From Bacteroidota bacterium (GTDB lineage Bacteria > Bacteroidota > Bacteroidia > 2-12-FULL-35-15): a stretch of 5,829 nt of DNA. Below the pieces are notes generated by a model. The model searched no databases and was not told where the DNA came from. It saw only the letters and a list, made by a program, of their open reading frames with translations. Location: positions 1 to 5,829 of the forward strand of contig JAHEYA010000174.1 of the NCBI GenBank assembly GCA_023251855.1. Reading direction: 5' to 3'. Below, one piece after another: positions 1 through 5,829 of the stretch. The position numbers were made by a program, and so were the translations under genes. The stretch's first letter is position 1, and each line of letters opens with the position of its first letter.

Positions 1-612
1 GTTGACAATATCCCTTTATTAAATCAATATAAGTATGAAGATTTAAAAAATTCTATTTCGAATAATTCTGATTTGTTATTTACTCAAAAAAATATTACCA
101 TCTCCGAATATGCCATCAAAGAAGGTAAAGCAGGTTATTATCCGAAATTTAATCTGAATGCAAATTATATTTTCAGTCGCGCACAGAATCAAGCCGGCTT
201 TGCATTACTTAATCAAAATCTTGGCCTGAATATAGGTTTCACTGCAAGCTGGAATGTTTTCAATGGTTGTAATGATGCAAACAATTTAAAAAATCTTCAA
301 TTGGATTTAGAAAATTCAACTTATAATTATGAAAATTTAAAAATTGCAACCCAATCAAGCCTTGTAAAAGCCTTTAAAAAATACCAGGATGATGGTTCTG
401 TATTAAAACTTGAAGAGGAAAATAAATTACTGGTTAAAGAAAATTTAGACATTGCTTTGGAACGTTTTCGGTTGGGTGCAAGTACTTCCATTGAATTAAA
501 AGTTGCTCAACAAAGTTTTGAAGATGCACTCAAACGATTGTCTGATGCTCGTTTCAATTTAAAAATTTCTGAAACGCAGTTGCTAAAGTTAAGTGGAGGA
601 ATTGTGAAATAG
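1..612 (+). CDS. TolC-family outer membrane efflux protein, C-terminal part (5' end outside window)
   Basis: The frame is open from base 1 to the TAG at 610-612, giving 203 residues. A TTG at 73 could be read as a start, but the 24 codons before it are open and in keeping with the rest, so the gene begins before the window. The fragment matches the second half of the outer membrane efflux fold: YYPKF near residues 46-50, an amphipathic strand region ending in WNVFNG (84-89), then long helices with the hallmark RFRLGASTSIELKVAQ (155-170) and a final helix ending LLKLSGG. Family members are usually 430-480 residues, so a little under half is present. Such proteins form trimeric outer membrane and periplasmic tunnels for tripartite efflux pumps or type I secretion. 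The membrane-fusion and inner-membrane partners would be expected upstream but are not visible, so the substrate cannot be inferred. FNGC replaces the more common FNGG. The family call is firm; the specific role is unknown. Confidence 0.93.
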   Translation, partial: VDNIPLLNQYKYEDLKNSISNNSDLLFTQKNITISEYAIKEGKAGYYPKFNLNANYIFSRAQNQAGFALLNQNLGLNIGFTASWNVFNGCNDANNLKNLQLDLENSTYNYENLKIATQSSLVKAFKKYQDDGSVLKLEEENKLLVKENLDIALERFRLGASTSIELKVAQQSFEDALKRLSDARFNLKISETQLLKLSGGIVK

Positions 613-670
613 TATTTATTGACAGCATAATCGTTCCGGATATTAGATAAATTTTAAACATACTCTAAAT

Positions 671-2608
671 ATGAATTTGTCATTCGAAGAATTTCTTAAA
701 AAATTACCTTCAGTAACTGAGCCCAAAGAACGGATTCGCTTTATCCAAAAGTTCGTATGGACCTCCGATGATCTTTTTCCAATTGATCTTTTCTTAAAAG
801 AAAGTCATGAATTATTAGATGAAGCATTTACACTCTCTTTAAAAATCAATGATAGGTGGGGCCTTGCATATGGTTATATTAACAAAGCTTATTTTGGTTT
901 ATATGTTACTCAAGACCCAAAAACATTCGAAAGTTTTAAAATAGGACTTGATATTTTCAAAGAAATTAAGGATGATGAAGGTTTGTCGAGAACGTTAAAT
1001 ATGATGTCGTATACATTATTGATGATGGGTAAATACGATGAAGCATTAGAATGCGCATTTGCTGCTCTAAAACATGCAGAAGAAGTAAAAGACAATGATT
1101 TCCAGGGTTGGGCAAACTTTGCACTTGGCATTTTTCATTATGATTTAAAAGACTATGAATCTGCTGAAAACTACTTCAAAATGGCATTTGAATTTTTTCA
1201 GAATGGAAAAAATAAAATCTACGCTACTTCCAGGTGTAGAAATGAATTGGGCAAAGTGATGATTGCAACCAAACGATTTGATGAAGCTTTAGAATACATT
1301 AAGTTGGCGATTGAAGGATACACCGAATTAAATAACTCATTTGGAAAATCACGAGCCTTGAATGATATGGGTGTTATTTTTAAAATTCAGGAAAAATATA
1401 AGGAAGCAGAAAAAAGTTTAAAGGAAAGTTTGGAATTGCGAGAAAATTCTAAGTACATTCAAGGTATTACCACCACTAGCTTTGAGCTGGGTGGATTATA
1501 TCTAAAAACAAAAAATTATCAGGAGGCATTAAAATATCTTCATTCTGCATTGGAGCTGGCAGAAAAAACAAAATCGAAACCTAAAATATTTCAAATTCAT
1601 GAAACCATTGGTGAGGTTTACAAACAAACAAATCAATTGGAAAAGGCATTAGAACACAAAGAAAAATTTTACGAAGTGAAAATGCAGGTTACGGGTGAAC
1701 AGGCAACAAATAAATTGAAACACCTGGAAACACAGTTTGCTACCGAAAAATCTGAAAAAGAAGCGGAGATACATCGTTTGAAAAATGTGGAATTAAAAAA
1801 GGCATATGAGGAGATTGAAGAAAAAAATAAAAGTATAACCGACAGTATTAATTATGCAAAACTGATTCAACAAGCTATTTTACCTGGTGATAAGGATGTA
1901 AATGCTCTTTTGCCAAACTCATTTGTATTGTATAAACCTAAAGATGTAGTGAGTGGAGATTTTTATTGGATTGCAAAAAAAAATGAAAAAATAATTGTTG
2001 CAGCTGTTGACTGCACCGGACATGGTGTTCCAGGAGCTTTTATGAGTATGATTGGTAATACACTTTTAAATGAAATTGTAAACGAAAAAGGAATTACAAC
2101 CCCGAATGAAATTTTATTTCAACTCAGAGAAGGGGTTATTAAATTACTCAAGCAAACCGGAATTGAAGGGGAACGACAGGATGGAATGGATATTTCTTTG
2201 GTGTGTAAAGTTCATACAACCATACAATATGCAGGAGCAAATAACCCCTTATGGATTTTTAAAAGTCAAATAAATGAAGAAATTAAAAAGGAAAATAGCC
2301 ATCAACTAATTATAACCAAAGCCGATAAACAACCAATTGGCATTTATTTCGGAACTCCAAAACCATTTACCAATCATACTTTCGAACTGAAAAAAGGTGA
2401 TACCGTTTATATTTTCTCAGATGGATTTGCTGATCAATTCAGTAATTCAGGTAAAAAATTAATGTCTTCTAAATTTAAAGAAACCCTTGCGGATATTCAG
2501 CAAATGAATATGTCTGAGCAAAAATTATTTTTAGATAATTTTATTGAAAACTGGAAAGGTACAGCTGAGCAAACGGATGATATTCTAATTATCGGTATTC
2601 ATATTTAA
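671..2608 (+). CDS. TPR-containing SpoIIE/PP2C-type serine phosphatase
   Basis: This 645-residue protein has three parts. Residues about 64-338 hold roughly seven TPR-like helical hairpins, with repeats such as GKYDEALECAFAALKHAEE and KDYESAENYFKMAFEFF. Residues about 340-390 are a charged coiled coil. Residues about 390-645 are a PP2C/SpoIIE phosphatase, entered through SITDSINYAKLIQQAILP. The metal-binding acidic residues are present: D430 in SGDFYW, D447 in DCTGHGVPGAFMS, D504 and D507 in DGMD, D584 in SDGFADQ, and D636/D637 in QTDDILIIG. It is therefore probably an active Mn/Mg-dependent phosphoserine/threonine phosphatase. I see no signal peptide or membrane helix, so it should be cytoplasmic, with the TPRs receiving a protein signal. 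In characterised relatives the substrate is a phosphorylated STAS anti-sigma antagonist; none is encoded here, so the target is unknown. ATG 671 is the first start after an in-frame TAG at 644-646. It lies 58 bp after the TolC-like gene, so co-transcription is possible. No clear Shine-Dalgarno sequence is seen. Confidence 0.96.
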   Translation: MNLSFEEFLKKLPSVTEPKERIRFIQKFVWTSDDLFPIDLFLKESHELLDEAFTLSLKINDRWGLAYGYINKAYFGLYVTQDPKTFESFKIGLDIFKEIKDDEGLSRTLNMMSYTLLMMGKYDEALECAFAALKHAEEVKDNDFQGWANFALGIFHYDLKDYESAENYFKMAFEFFQNGKNKIYATSRCRNELGKVMIATKRFDEALEYIKLAIEGYTELNNSFGKSRALNDMGVIFKIQEKYKEAEKSLKESLELRENSKYIQGITTTSFELGGLYLKTKNYQEALKYLHSALELAEKTKSKPKIFQIHETIGEVYKQTNQLEKALEHKEKFYEVKMQVTGEQATNKLKHLETQFATEKSEKEAEIHRLKNVELKKAYEEIEEKNKSITDSINYAKLIQQAILPGDKDVNALLPNSFVLYKPKDVVSGDFYWIAKKNEKIIVAAVDCTGHGVPGAFMSMIGNTLLNEIVNEKGITTPNEILFQLREGVIKLLKQTGIEGERQDGMDISLVCKVHTTIQYAGANNPLWIFKSQINEEIKKENSHQLIITKADKQPIGIYFGTPKPFTNHTFELKKGDTVYIFSDGFADQFSNSGKKLMSSKFKETLADIQQMNMSEQKLFLDNFIENWKGTAEQTDDILIIGIHI

Positions 2609-2680
2609 TTTTGTATTTGTAAGATATTGATGATAGAACTTCGGAGGTTGTTTAAATTTTATTCATAATTTGCTTTATAT

Positions 2681-2775
2681 GTCATTTCGACCACAGGGAG
2701 AAATCTCATTTTTTCAACATTTACGGGGATTTCTCCCAGAGTTTATCCTGAGCCTGCCGAAGGGGTCGAAATAAC
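2681..2775. repeat. Imperfect palindromic intergenic element, probable dispersed repeat
   Basis: The outer arms GTCATTTCGACC (2681-2692) and GGTCGAAATAAC (2764-2775) are inverted copies with one mismatch. Nested inside, GGGAGAAATC (2696-2705) pairs perfectly with GATTTCTCCC (2728-2737) around a 22-base loop region. The outer mismatch is C/A in a plus-strand transcript but a G-U wobble in a minus-strand one. The right half carries an extra 26 bases (2738-2763, including CCTGAGCCTGCCGAAGG) with no left counterpart. The segment is visibly more GC-rich than the AT-rich bases around it. From memory, sequences of the type GTCATTTCGACC...GGAGAAATC recur between genes in many Bacteroidota genomes, which suggests a REP- or MITE-like element. 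Copy number cannot be judged from one copy. It lies between two plus-strand genes and could fold in the transcript and act as a terminator or stabiliser, but it has no adjacent T-tract typical of an intrinsic terminator. Confidence 0.7.
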
Positions 2776-2870
2776 AAAGTACTAAAAATTATGGTAGATG
2801 TATTTATGTTTTAACAAATTTAAATAACCTCTCAGATTTAAAATGTTTTATTATACTTTAGCTTTTCAAA

Positions 2871-4649
2871 ATGAATCAATTTTTAAAACTATACGAAATT
2901 TTAATTACCTGGTTGAGCAAAAAATTCTCTCCTCGTCAGATACTTGTTCTTTCCAGTATTCTTGTTGGGCTAACAGCCGGTATTGCAGCTGTGGTGCTTA
3001 AAACCGCGGTATATTATATTCATCATGCAATTATTTATGATTACCATATCAAGTATCAATATTTTTTGTATTTGATATTTCCAACTATCGGAATTTTGCT
3101 AACCGTATGGTTTGTAAAAAAATACAGAAATGGAAAACTAGGTAGAGGAACAGCAAATATTCTTCATTCAATTGCAAAAAAATCAAGTTTTTTACCAAAG
3201 GATCAAATGTATTCTCATGTGATCACTAGTGCACTAACAGTTGGTTTTGGAGGATCAGCGGGGTTAGAGTCTCCTATTGTTGTAACTGGTGCTGCGATCG
3301 GTTCTAACTATGCAAAAACAAATAATATCAATTATAAAGATCGTACACTTTTACTTGCATGTGGTGCGGCTGCAGGAATAGCAGCAGCATTTGATTCACC
3401 TATTGCCGGTGTGCTTTTTGCATTGGAAGTTTTATTAGTTGATGTTTCTATTTCAGCATTTATCCCATTGATGATAGCCGCTGCAACAGGAGGTTTGCTT
3501 TCAAAAATTATTTTGCAGGAAGACACATTATTTTCATTCAAATCAATACAACCTTTCGATTATCACAATGTTCCTTATTATATTATTTTGGGTCTGCTTG
3601 CAGGTTTTGTATCAGTTTATTATGCTCGTGTTTATTTAAAAATTGATACATTTTTAAAACCTAAAAAGAAAAATGTTTATGCAAGAGCCTTGATCGGTGG
3701 GATAATGCTTGCTATTTTAATTTTGTTTTTTCCATCACTTTTTGGTGAAGGATATGAAAGCATAAAAACCCTTTCTCGGTTGAATCCTGAAAAACTTTTT
3801 GAACACAGTATACTATCTAGCCTTGTTTCCAGCAAATGGATGGTTGTGCTTTTCATTCTGCTTACTATGTTTTTTAAAACGATTGCGGCAGCTGTTACAA
3901 TTGGTAGTGGAGGCAATGGGGGTAATTTTGCTCCTTCACTTTTTGTTGGTGCTTATCTTGGTTTTGCTTTTGCCTATATTCTTAATCTTCTTGGAATAAC
4001 CCATGCACCGGTAAGCAATTTTACTATTGTTGCAATGGCTGGTGTGCTAAGCGGTGTGTTTCATGCACCTCTTACAGCGATATTTTTAATTGCAGAAATT
4101 ACCGGTGGATATGAATTGATGATTCCGCTTATGATTGTTTCTGCATGTGGTTTCCTGATATCAAAATATTTTGAACCCTATTCAATGGATGTAAAAAGGC
4201 TCGCAAAAAAAGGACATGTTTTTACGTCAGATAAAGACAGAAATATTCTGACTTCTCTAAATATAACGAACCTGATCGAAACTGATTTTCAAACAGTATC
4301 ACCGGAGGCAACACTTGGCGAGATGGTTAAAATGGTTGCCCGGTCAAAACGAAATATTTTTCCTGTGGTGGCAAACGAAGCACTTGTAGGGGTTATTGTT
4401 TTAGATAATATCAGAGAGATTATGTTTAAGCATGATATGTATGATAAAGTACTTGTGAAAGAAATTATGCGCAAACCGTTTGCATTGATTGCCCCTGATG
4501 AGGAAATGGATTCTGTGATGAAAAAGTTTGATGAAACCGGGGCTTGGAATTTACCAGTTCTGGACCAGGGAAAATATCTCGGGTTCATCTCTAAGTCAAG
4601 TATTTTCGTACAGTACAGGAGTAGATTAATTAGAACTGCTAGTGAATAA
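2871..4649 (+). CDS. CLC-family chloride channel/transporter with C-terminal CBS pair
   Basis: This 592-residue inner membrane protein has a CLC membrane domain (about 22-440) followed by two CBS domains (about 466-520 and 525-580). The CLC signatures are GRGTAN (91-96, at the usual GSGIP position), GLESP (131-135, at GREGP) with the gating glutamate E133 kept, the GAAAGIAAAFDSPIAGVLFALE stretch around 165-186, GSGGNGGNFAP (345-355), and Y437 in EPYSMD aligning with the central anion-coordinating tyrosine. By alignment with E. coli ClC-ec1, the internal proton glutamate E203 is Val187 here and the selectivity serine S107 falls on Arg92. The kept gate and tyrosine support anion transport. Whether it is a channel or an H+-coupled exchanger is open. 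CBS pairs in this family commonly bind adenine nucleotides and adjust activity; that is inferred here. ATG 2871 is fixed by an in-frame TAG at 2859-2861 with no other start between. It lies 262 bp after the phosphatase gene, so it probably has its own promoter, though none stands out. It ends 28 bp from a converging gene. Confidence 0.96.
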   Translation: MNQFLKLYEILITWLSKKFSPRQILVLSSILVGLTAGIAAVVLKTAVYYIHHAIIYDYHIKYQYFLYLIFPTIGILLTVWFVKKYRNGKLGRGTANILHSIAKKSSFLPKDQMYSHVITSALTVGFGGSAGLESPIVVTGAAIGSNYAKTNNINYKDRTLLLACGAAAGIAAAFDSPIAGVLFALEVLLVDVSISAFIPLMIAAATGGLLSKIILQEDTLFSFKSIQPFDYHNVPYYIILGLLAGFVSVYYARVYLKIDTFLKPKKKNVYARALIGGIMLAILILFFPSLFGEGYESIKTLSRLNPEKLFEHSILSSLVSSKWMVVLFILLTMFFKTIAAAVTIGSGGNGGNFAPSLFVGAYLGFAFAYILNLLGITHAPVSNFTIVAMAGVLSGVFHAPLTAIFLIAEITGGYELMIPLMIVSACGFLISKYFEPYSMDVKRLAKKGHVFTSDKDRNILTSLNITNLIETDFQTVSPEATLGEMVKMVARSKRNIFPVVANEALVGVIVLDNIREIMFKHDMYDKVLVKEIMRKPFALIAPDEEMDSVMKKFDETGAWNLPVLDQGKYLGFISKSSIFVQYRSRLIRTASE

Positions 4650-4677
4650 AAAATTCATTTAGATATAATCCAAAAGC

Positions 4678-5367
4678 TCAAATCACTTTTAATCGTTTCA
4701 AAAGTTTAGTTTTATTGGAAGGGTTTAGTGGAATAAATTTATCATTAATTACAACCATATTATCATCAATTTTAGATATTTTATCGAACCGCACCATAAA
4801 CGAGTTATTCGCTCGCATAAAAAGGCCGGAAGGGAGTTTAGCTTGTAACTTTTTTAAAGTGGAATGAAGGATATATTTCTCAGTGTTCGTATAAATTATT
4901 AGGTTATCTGTCTCGCTTTCAATAAGAAAAATATCCTTTGTATTTAGTTTAATGAGTGCTCCATTTATTTTTACATAAATATCTTGATCAGTAAAACTGC
5001 CGGTAGAAGCTGTCTCTTCATTTTTTTTTGCTTTAGATACTGCTTTTAAAAAACGTTCTTGAGTAATAGGTTTAACTATAAAATCGGTAACATCAAAATC
5101 GTAGGATTCTACTGCATACTCTTTATTTGATGTGATCAGGATTATTTGTGGTTTGGGTTCAGGAATTACTTTTATTAAATCCAAACCGCTCATTTCAGGC
5201 ATTTGAATATCTAAAAACAGGAGATCAATTTTTTCTTCCATCATTACCTGGGTCGCTTCTATTGCGCTGGAACAGCTTTTGATCAATCGCAAGGTTTTGA
5301 CTTTAGAAATAAGGGTTTCCAAAATTTCTCTCATTAATTCATCATCATCAACAATAAGACAATTCAT
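4678..5367 (-). CDS. LytTR-family two-component response regulator
   Basis: The 229-residue protein has a receiver domain (about 1-115) and a LytTR DNA-binding domain (about 128-228), the usual size for this family. The receiver has the acidic pair D7/D8 in LIVDDDE, phosphoacceptor D53 in FLDIQMPEMSG, the switch T79 in ILITS, and K99-P100, so it should be phosphorylatable. In the LytTR domain the conserved stretch usually read as F-x-R-x-H-R/K-S-Y/F is FMRANNSF (183-190), with Asn in place of the usual His and of the following basic residue. The start at 5367 overlaps the stop of the upstream Hpt gene in ATGA, so the two are probably co-transcribed and translationally coupled. The neighbouring Hpt domain is the natural phosphodonor. 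It should be a cytoplasmic transcription regulator; its targets are unknown, and no pair of direct repeats typical of LytTR sites was recognised in the window. Family call firm, partner inferred from gene order. Confidence 0.96.
   Translation of the reverse strand: MNCLIVDDDELMREILETLISKVKTLRLIKSCSSAIEATQVMMEEKIDLLFLDIQMPEMSGLDLIKVIPEPKPQIILITSNKEYAVESYDFDVTDFIVKPITQERFLKAVSKAKKNEETASTGSFTDQDIYVKINGALIKLNTKDIFLIESETDNLIIYTNTEKYILHSTLKKLQAKLPSGLFMRANNSFMVRFDKISKIDDNMVVINDKFIPLNPSNKTKLLKRLKVI
5364..5367 (-). other. ATGA stop/start overlap coupling the Hpt and LytTR genes
   Basis: On the minus strand the ATG of the regulator (5367-5365) and the TGA of the Hpt gene (5366-5364) share two bases, giving a 4-bp overlap. 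No Shine-Dalgarno sequence precedes the regulator start, which suggests that it is translated by ribosomes finishing the upstream gene. The overlap itself is seen directly; the coupling is inferred. Confidence 0.85.
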
Positions 5368-5829
5368 GAGTTCGAAAGTTTTTTGATTTCCATTTTTAAT
5401 GCTTCAATTACGCTACTGCACTTTTTTGTAACATCATTTATCTTGCCAGTCAGTAAATATTCCTCTTCGATAGATAGTTCTGAGTTTGTTTTTTTTATCG
5501 CAGCGGTTTCAATAATTCTAAGAGTTTGTTCACATTCTTTCAGATCCATCACCTTTACACTTGATATTAATTTATGTGATACAGCTTTTAATTCAGCCCA
5601 ATCTTTATCTTTCTCAGAGTCTGCAAGTGATTTCAATTGAACAGGAACATTCATTATAAAAATACCAAGAATTTTTAGGAGTTGTTCGTTGTTACCGGAA
5701 GTAATTTCTTTCAAGTAATCCAAATTGGCTTTAGTCATTGTTTCAACATCCTCTTCAGAGTTTGTGTCCGATTTTTTCTCATTTGTAAGTGGCTGAGAAG
5801 AGATTGATTTAATTATAGCGGCTTTTTTA
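5364..5829 (-). CDS. Hpt (histidine phosphotransfer) domain, probable C-terminus of a hybrid sensor kinase (5' end outside window)
   Basis: The frame is open from the window edge to the TGA at 5366-5364, giving 154 codons. An ATG at 5738 would yield a free-standing 124-residue Hpt protein, but the 30 codons before it contain no stop. They read as a helix-like end (KKAAIIKSISS) followed by a polar, acidic linker (NEKKSDTNSEEDVET), which resembles the end of a receiver domain joined to an Hpt domain. Counting from the ATG at 5738, the Hpt four-helix bundle covers about 4-80. It opens with NLDYLKEITSGNNEQLL, and SHKLISS carries the phosphorylatable H55 (codon 5576-5574). A charged helical tail follows to residue 124. 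It should relay phosphate from an upstream receiver to D53 of the LytTR regulator encoded next, with which it overlaps by 4 bp. The Hpt call is firm. That it belongs to a larger hybrid kinase is inferred from the open frame and linker; a stand-alone Hpt starting at 5738 remains possible. Confidence 0.85.
   Translation of the reverse strand, partial: KKAAIIKSISSQPLTNEKKSDTNSEEDVETMTKANLDYLKEITSGNNEQLLKILGIFIMNVPVQLKSLADSEKDKDWAELKAVSHKLISSVKVMDLKECEQTLRIIETAAIKKTNSELSIEEEYLLTGKINDVTKKCSSVIEALKMEIKKLSNS

Noticed and set aside
73..612. A complete 179-residue protein starting at TTG 73
   Set aside because: The frame is open to base 1 and the protein matches only the C-terminal part of the TolC family, so TTG 73 is an internal leucine codon.
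619..648. TTGACA at 619-624 with TTAGAT at 643-648 as a promoter for the phosphatase gene
   Set aside because: The -35 hexamer is perfect, but the -10 is weak and Bacteroidota primary promoters use a different pattern (TTTG and TAnnTTTG). The nearest TAnnTTTG-like site (648-655) has its last base wrong and is badly spaced.
2606..2613. TAATTTTG, an exact match to the Bacteroidota -7 pattern TAnnTTTG, overlapping the phosphatase stop codon
   Set aside because: No TTG or TTTG lies at the expected distance upstream, and such a short match is expected by chance in AT-rich DNA.
2637..2649. Small hairpin AACTT-CGG-AGGTT after the phosphatase gene as a terminator
   Set aside because: The stem is only five pairs, including a G-U, with no following T-tract.
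671..4649. TolC-like protein, phosphatase and CLC protein as one novel functional system
   Set aside because: Same strand is the only link. The 262-bp gap with a repeat before the CLC gene and the unrelated functions make a shared system speculative without conservation of gene order.
5383..5640. Plus-strand 85-codon ORF opposite the Hpt gene
   Set aside because: It lies entirely antisense to a clear Hpt coding region and its translation resembles no family I know. The same applies to the minus-strand ORFs inside the phosphatase and CLC genes (910-1131, 3332-3541, 3677-3916, 4289-4588) and the plus-strand ORF at 3799-3999.

Overview
The window is AT-rich and most likely comes from the chromosome of a Bacteroidota bacterium. 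Three protein types point there: a TPR/coiled-coil/SpoIIE-type phosphatase with the linker SITDSINYAKLIQQAILP, a CLC protein of the Bacteroidota-like type with two CBS domains, and a LytTR response regulator beside an Hpt module. None of the visible starts has a convincing Shine-Dalgarno sequence, which also fits that phylum. The assignment rests on remembered family traits, not on a search.

Layout. 1-612 (+) is the C-terminal half of a TolC-type outer membrane efflux protein whose start lies before the window. 671-2608 (+) is a complete 645-residue cytoplasmic protein with TPRs, a coiled coil and an intact PP2C/SpoIIE phosphatase domain. 2609-2870 is a 262-bp gap holding an imperfect palindrome (2681-2775) that looks like a dispersed intergenic repeat. 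2871-4649 (+) is a complete 592-residue CLC chloride channel or transporter with a C-terminal CBS pair. After a 28-bp convergent gap, two genes run on the minus strand: a LytTR response regulator (5367 to 4678) and, upstream of it with a 4-bp ATGA overlap, an Hpt domain whose reading frame stays open to the window edge. The second is therefore probably the tail of a larger hybrid sensor kinase.

How the genes work together. The only clear functional pair is the minus-strand couple. The Hpt histidine is well placed to pass phosphate to the receiver aspartate of the LytTR regulator, so this looks like the end of a hybrid kinase to Hpt to DNA-binding regulator phosphorelay. The TolC-like protein, the phosphatase and the CLC protein share a strand but no obvious pathway. 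No substrate gene (STAS antagonist or RsbW-like kinase) for the phosphatase is visible.

I found no RNA genes, CRISPR array, insertion sequence or defence system, and no strong case for a wholly new system. The points most worth a second look are the truncated Hpt/hybrid kinase paired with a LytTR regulator, the altered ion-pathway residues of the CLC protein, and the palindromic repeat.
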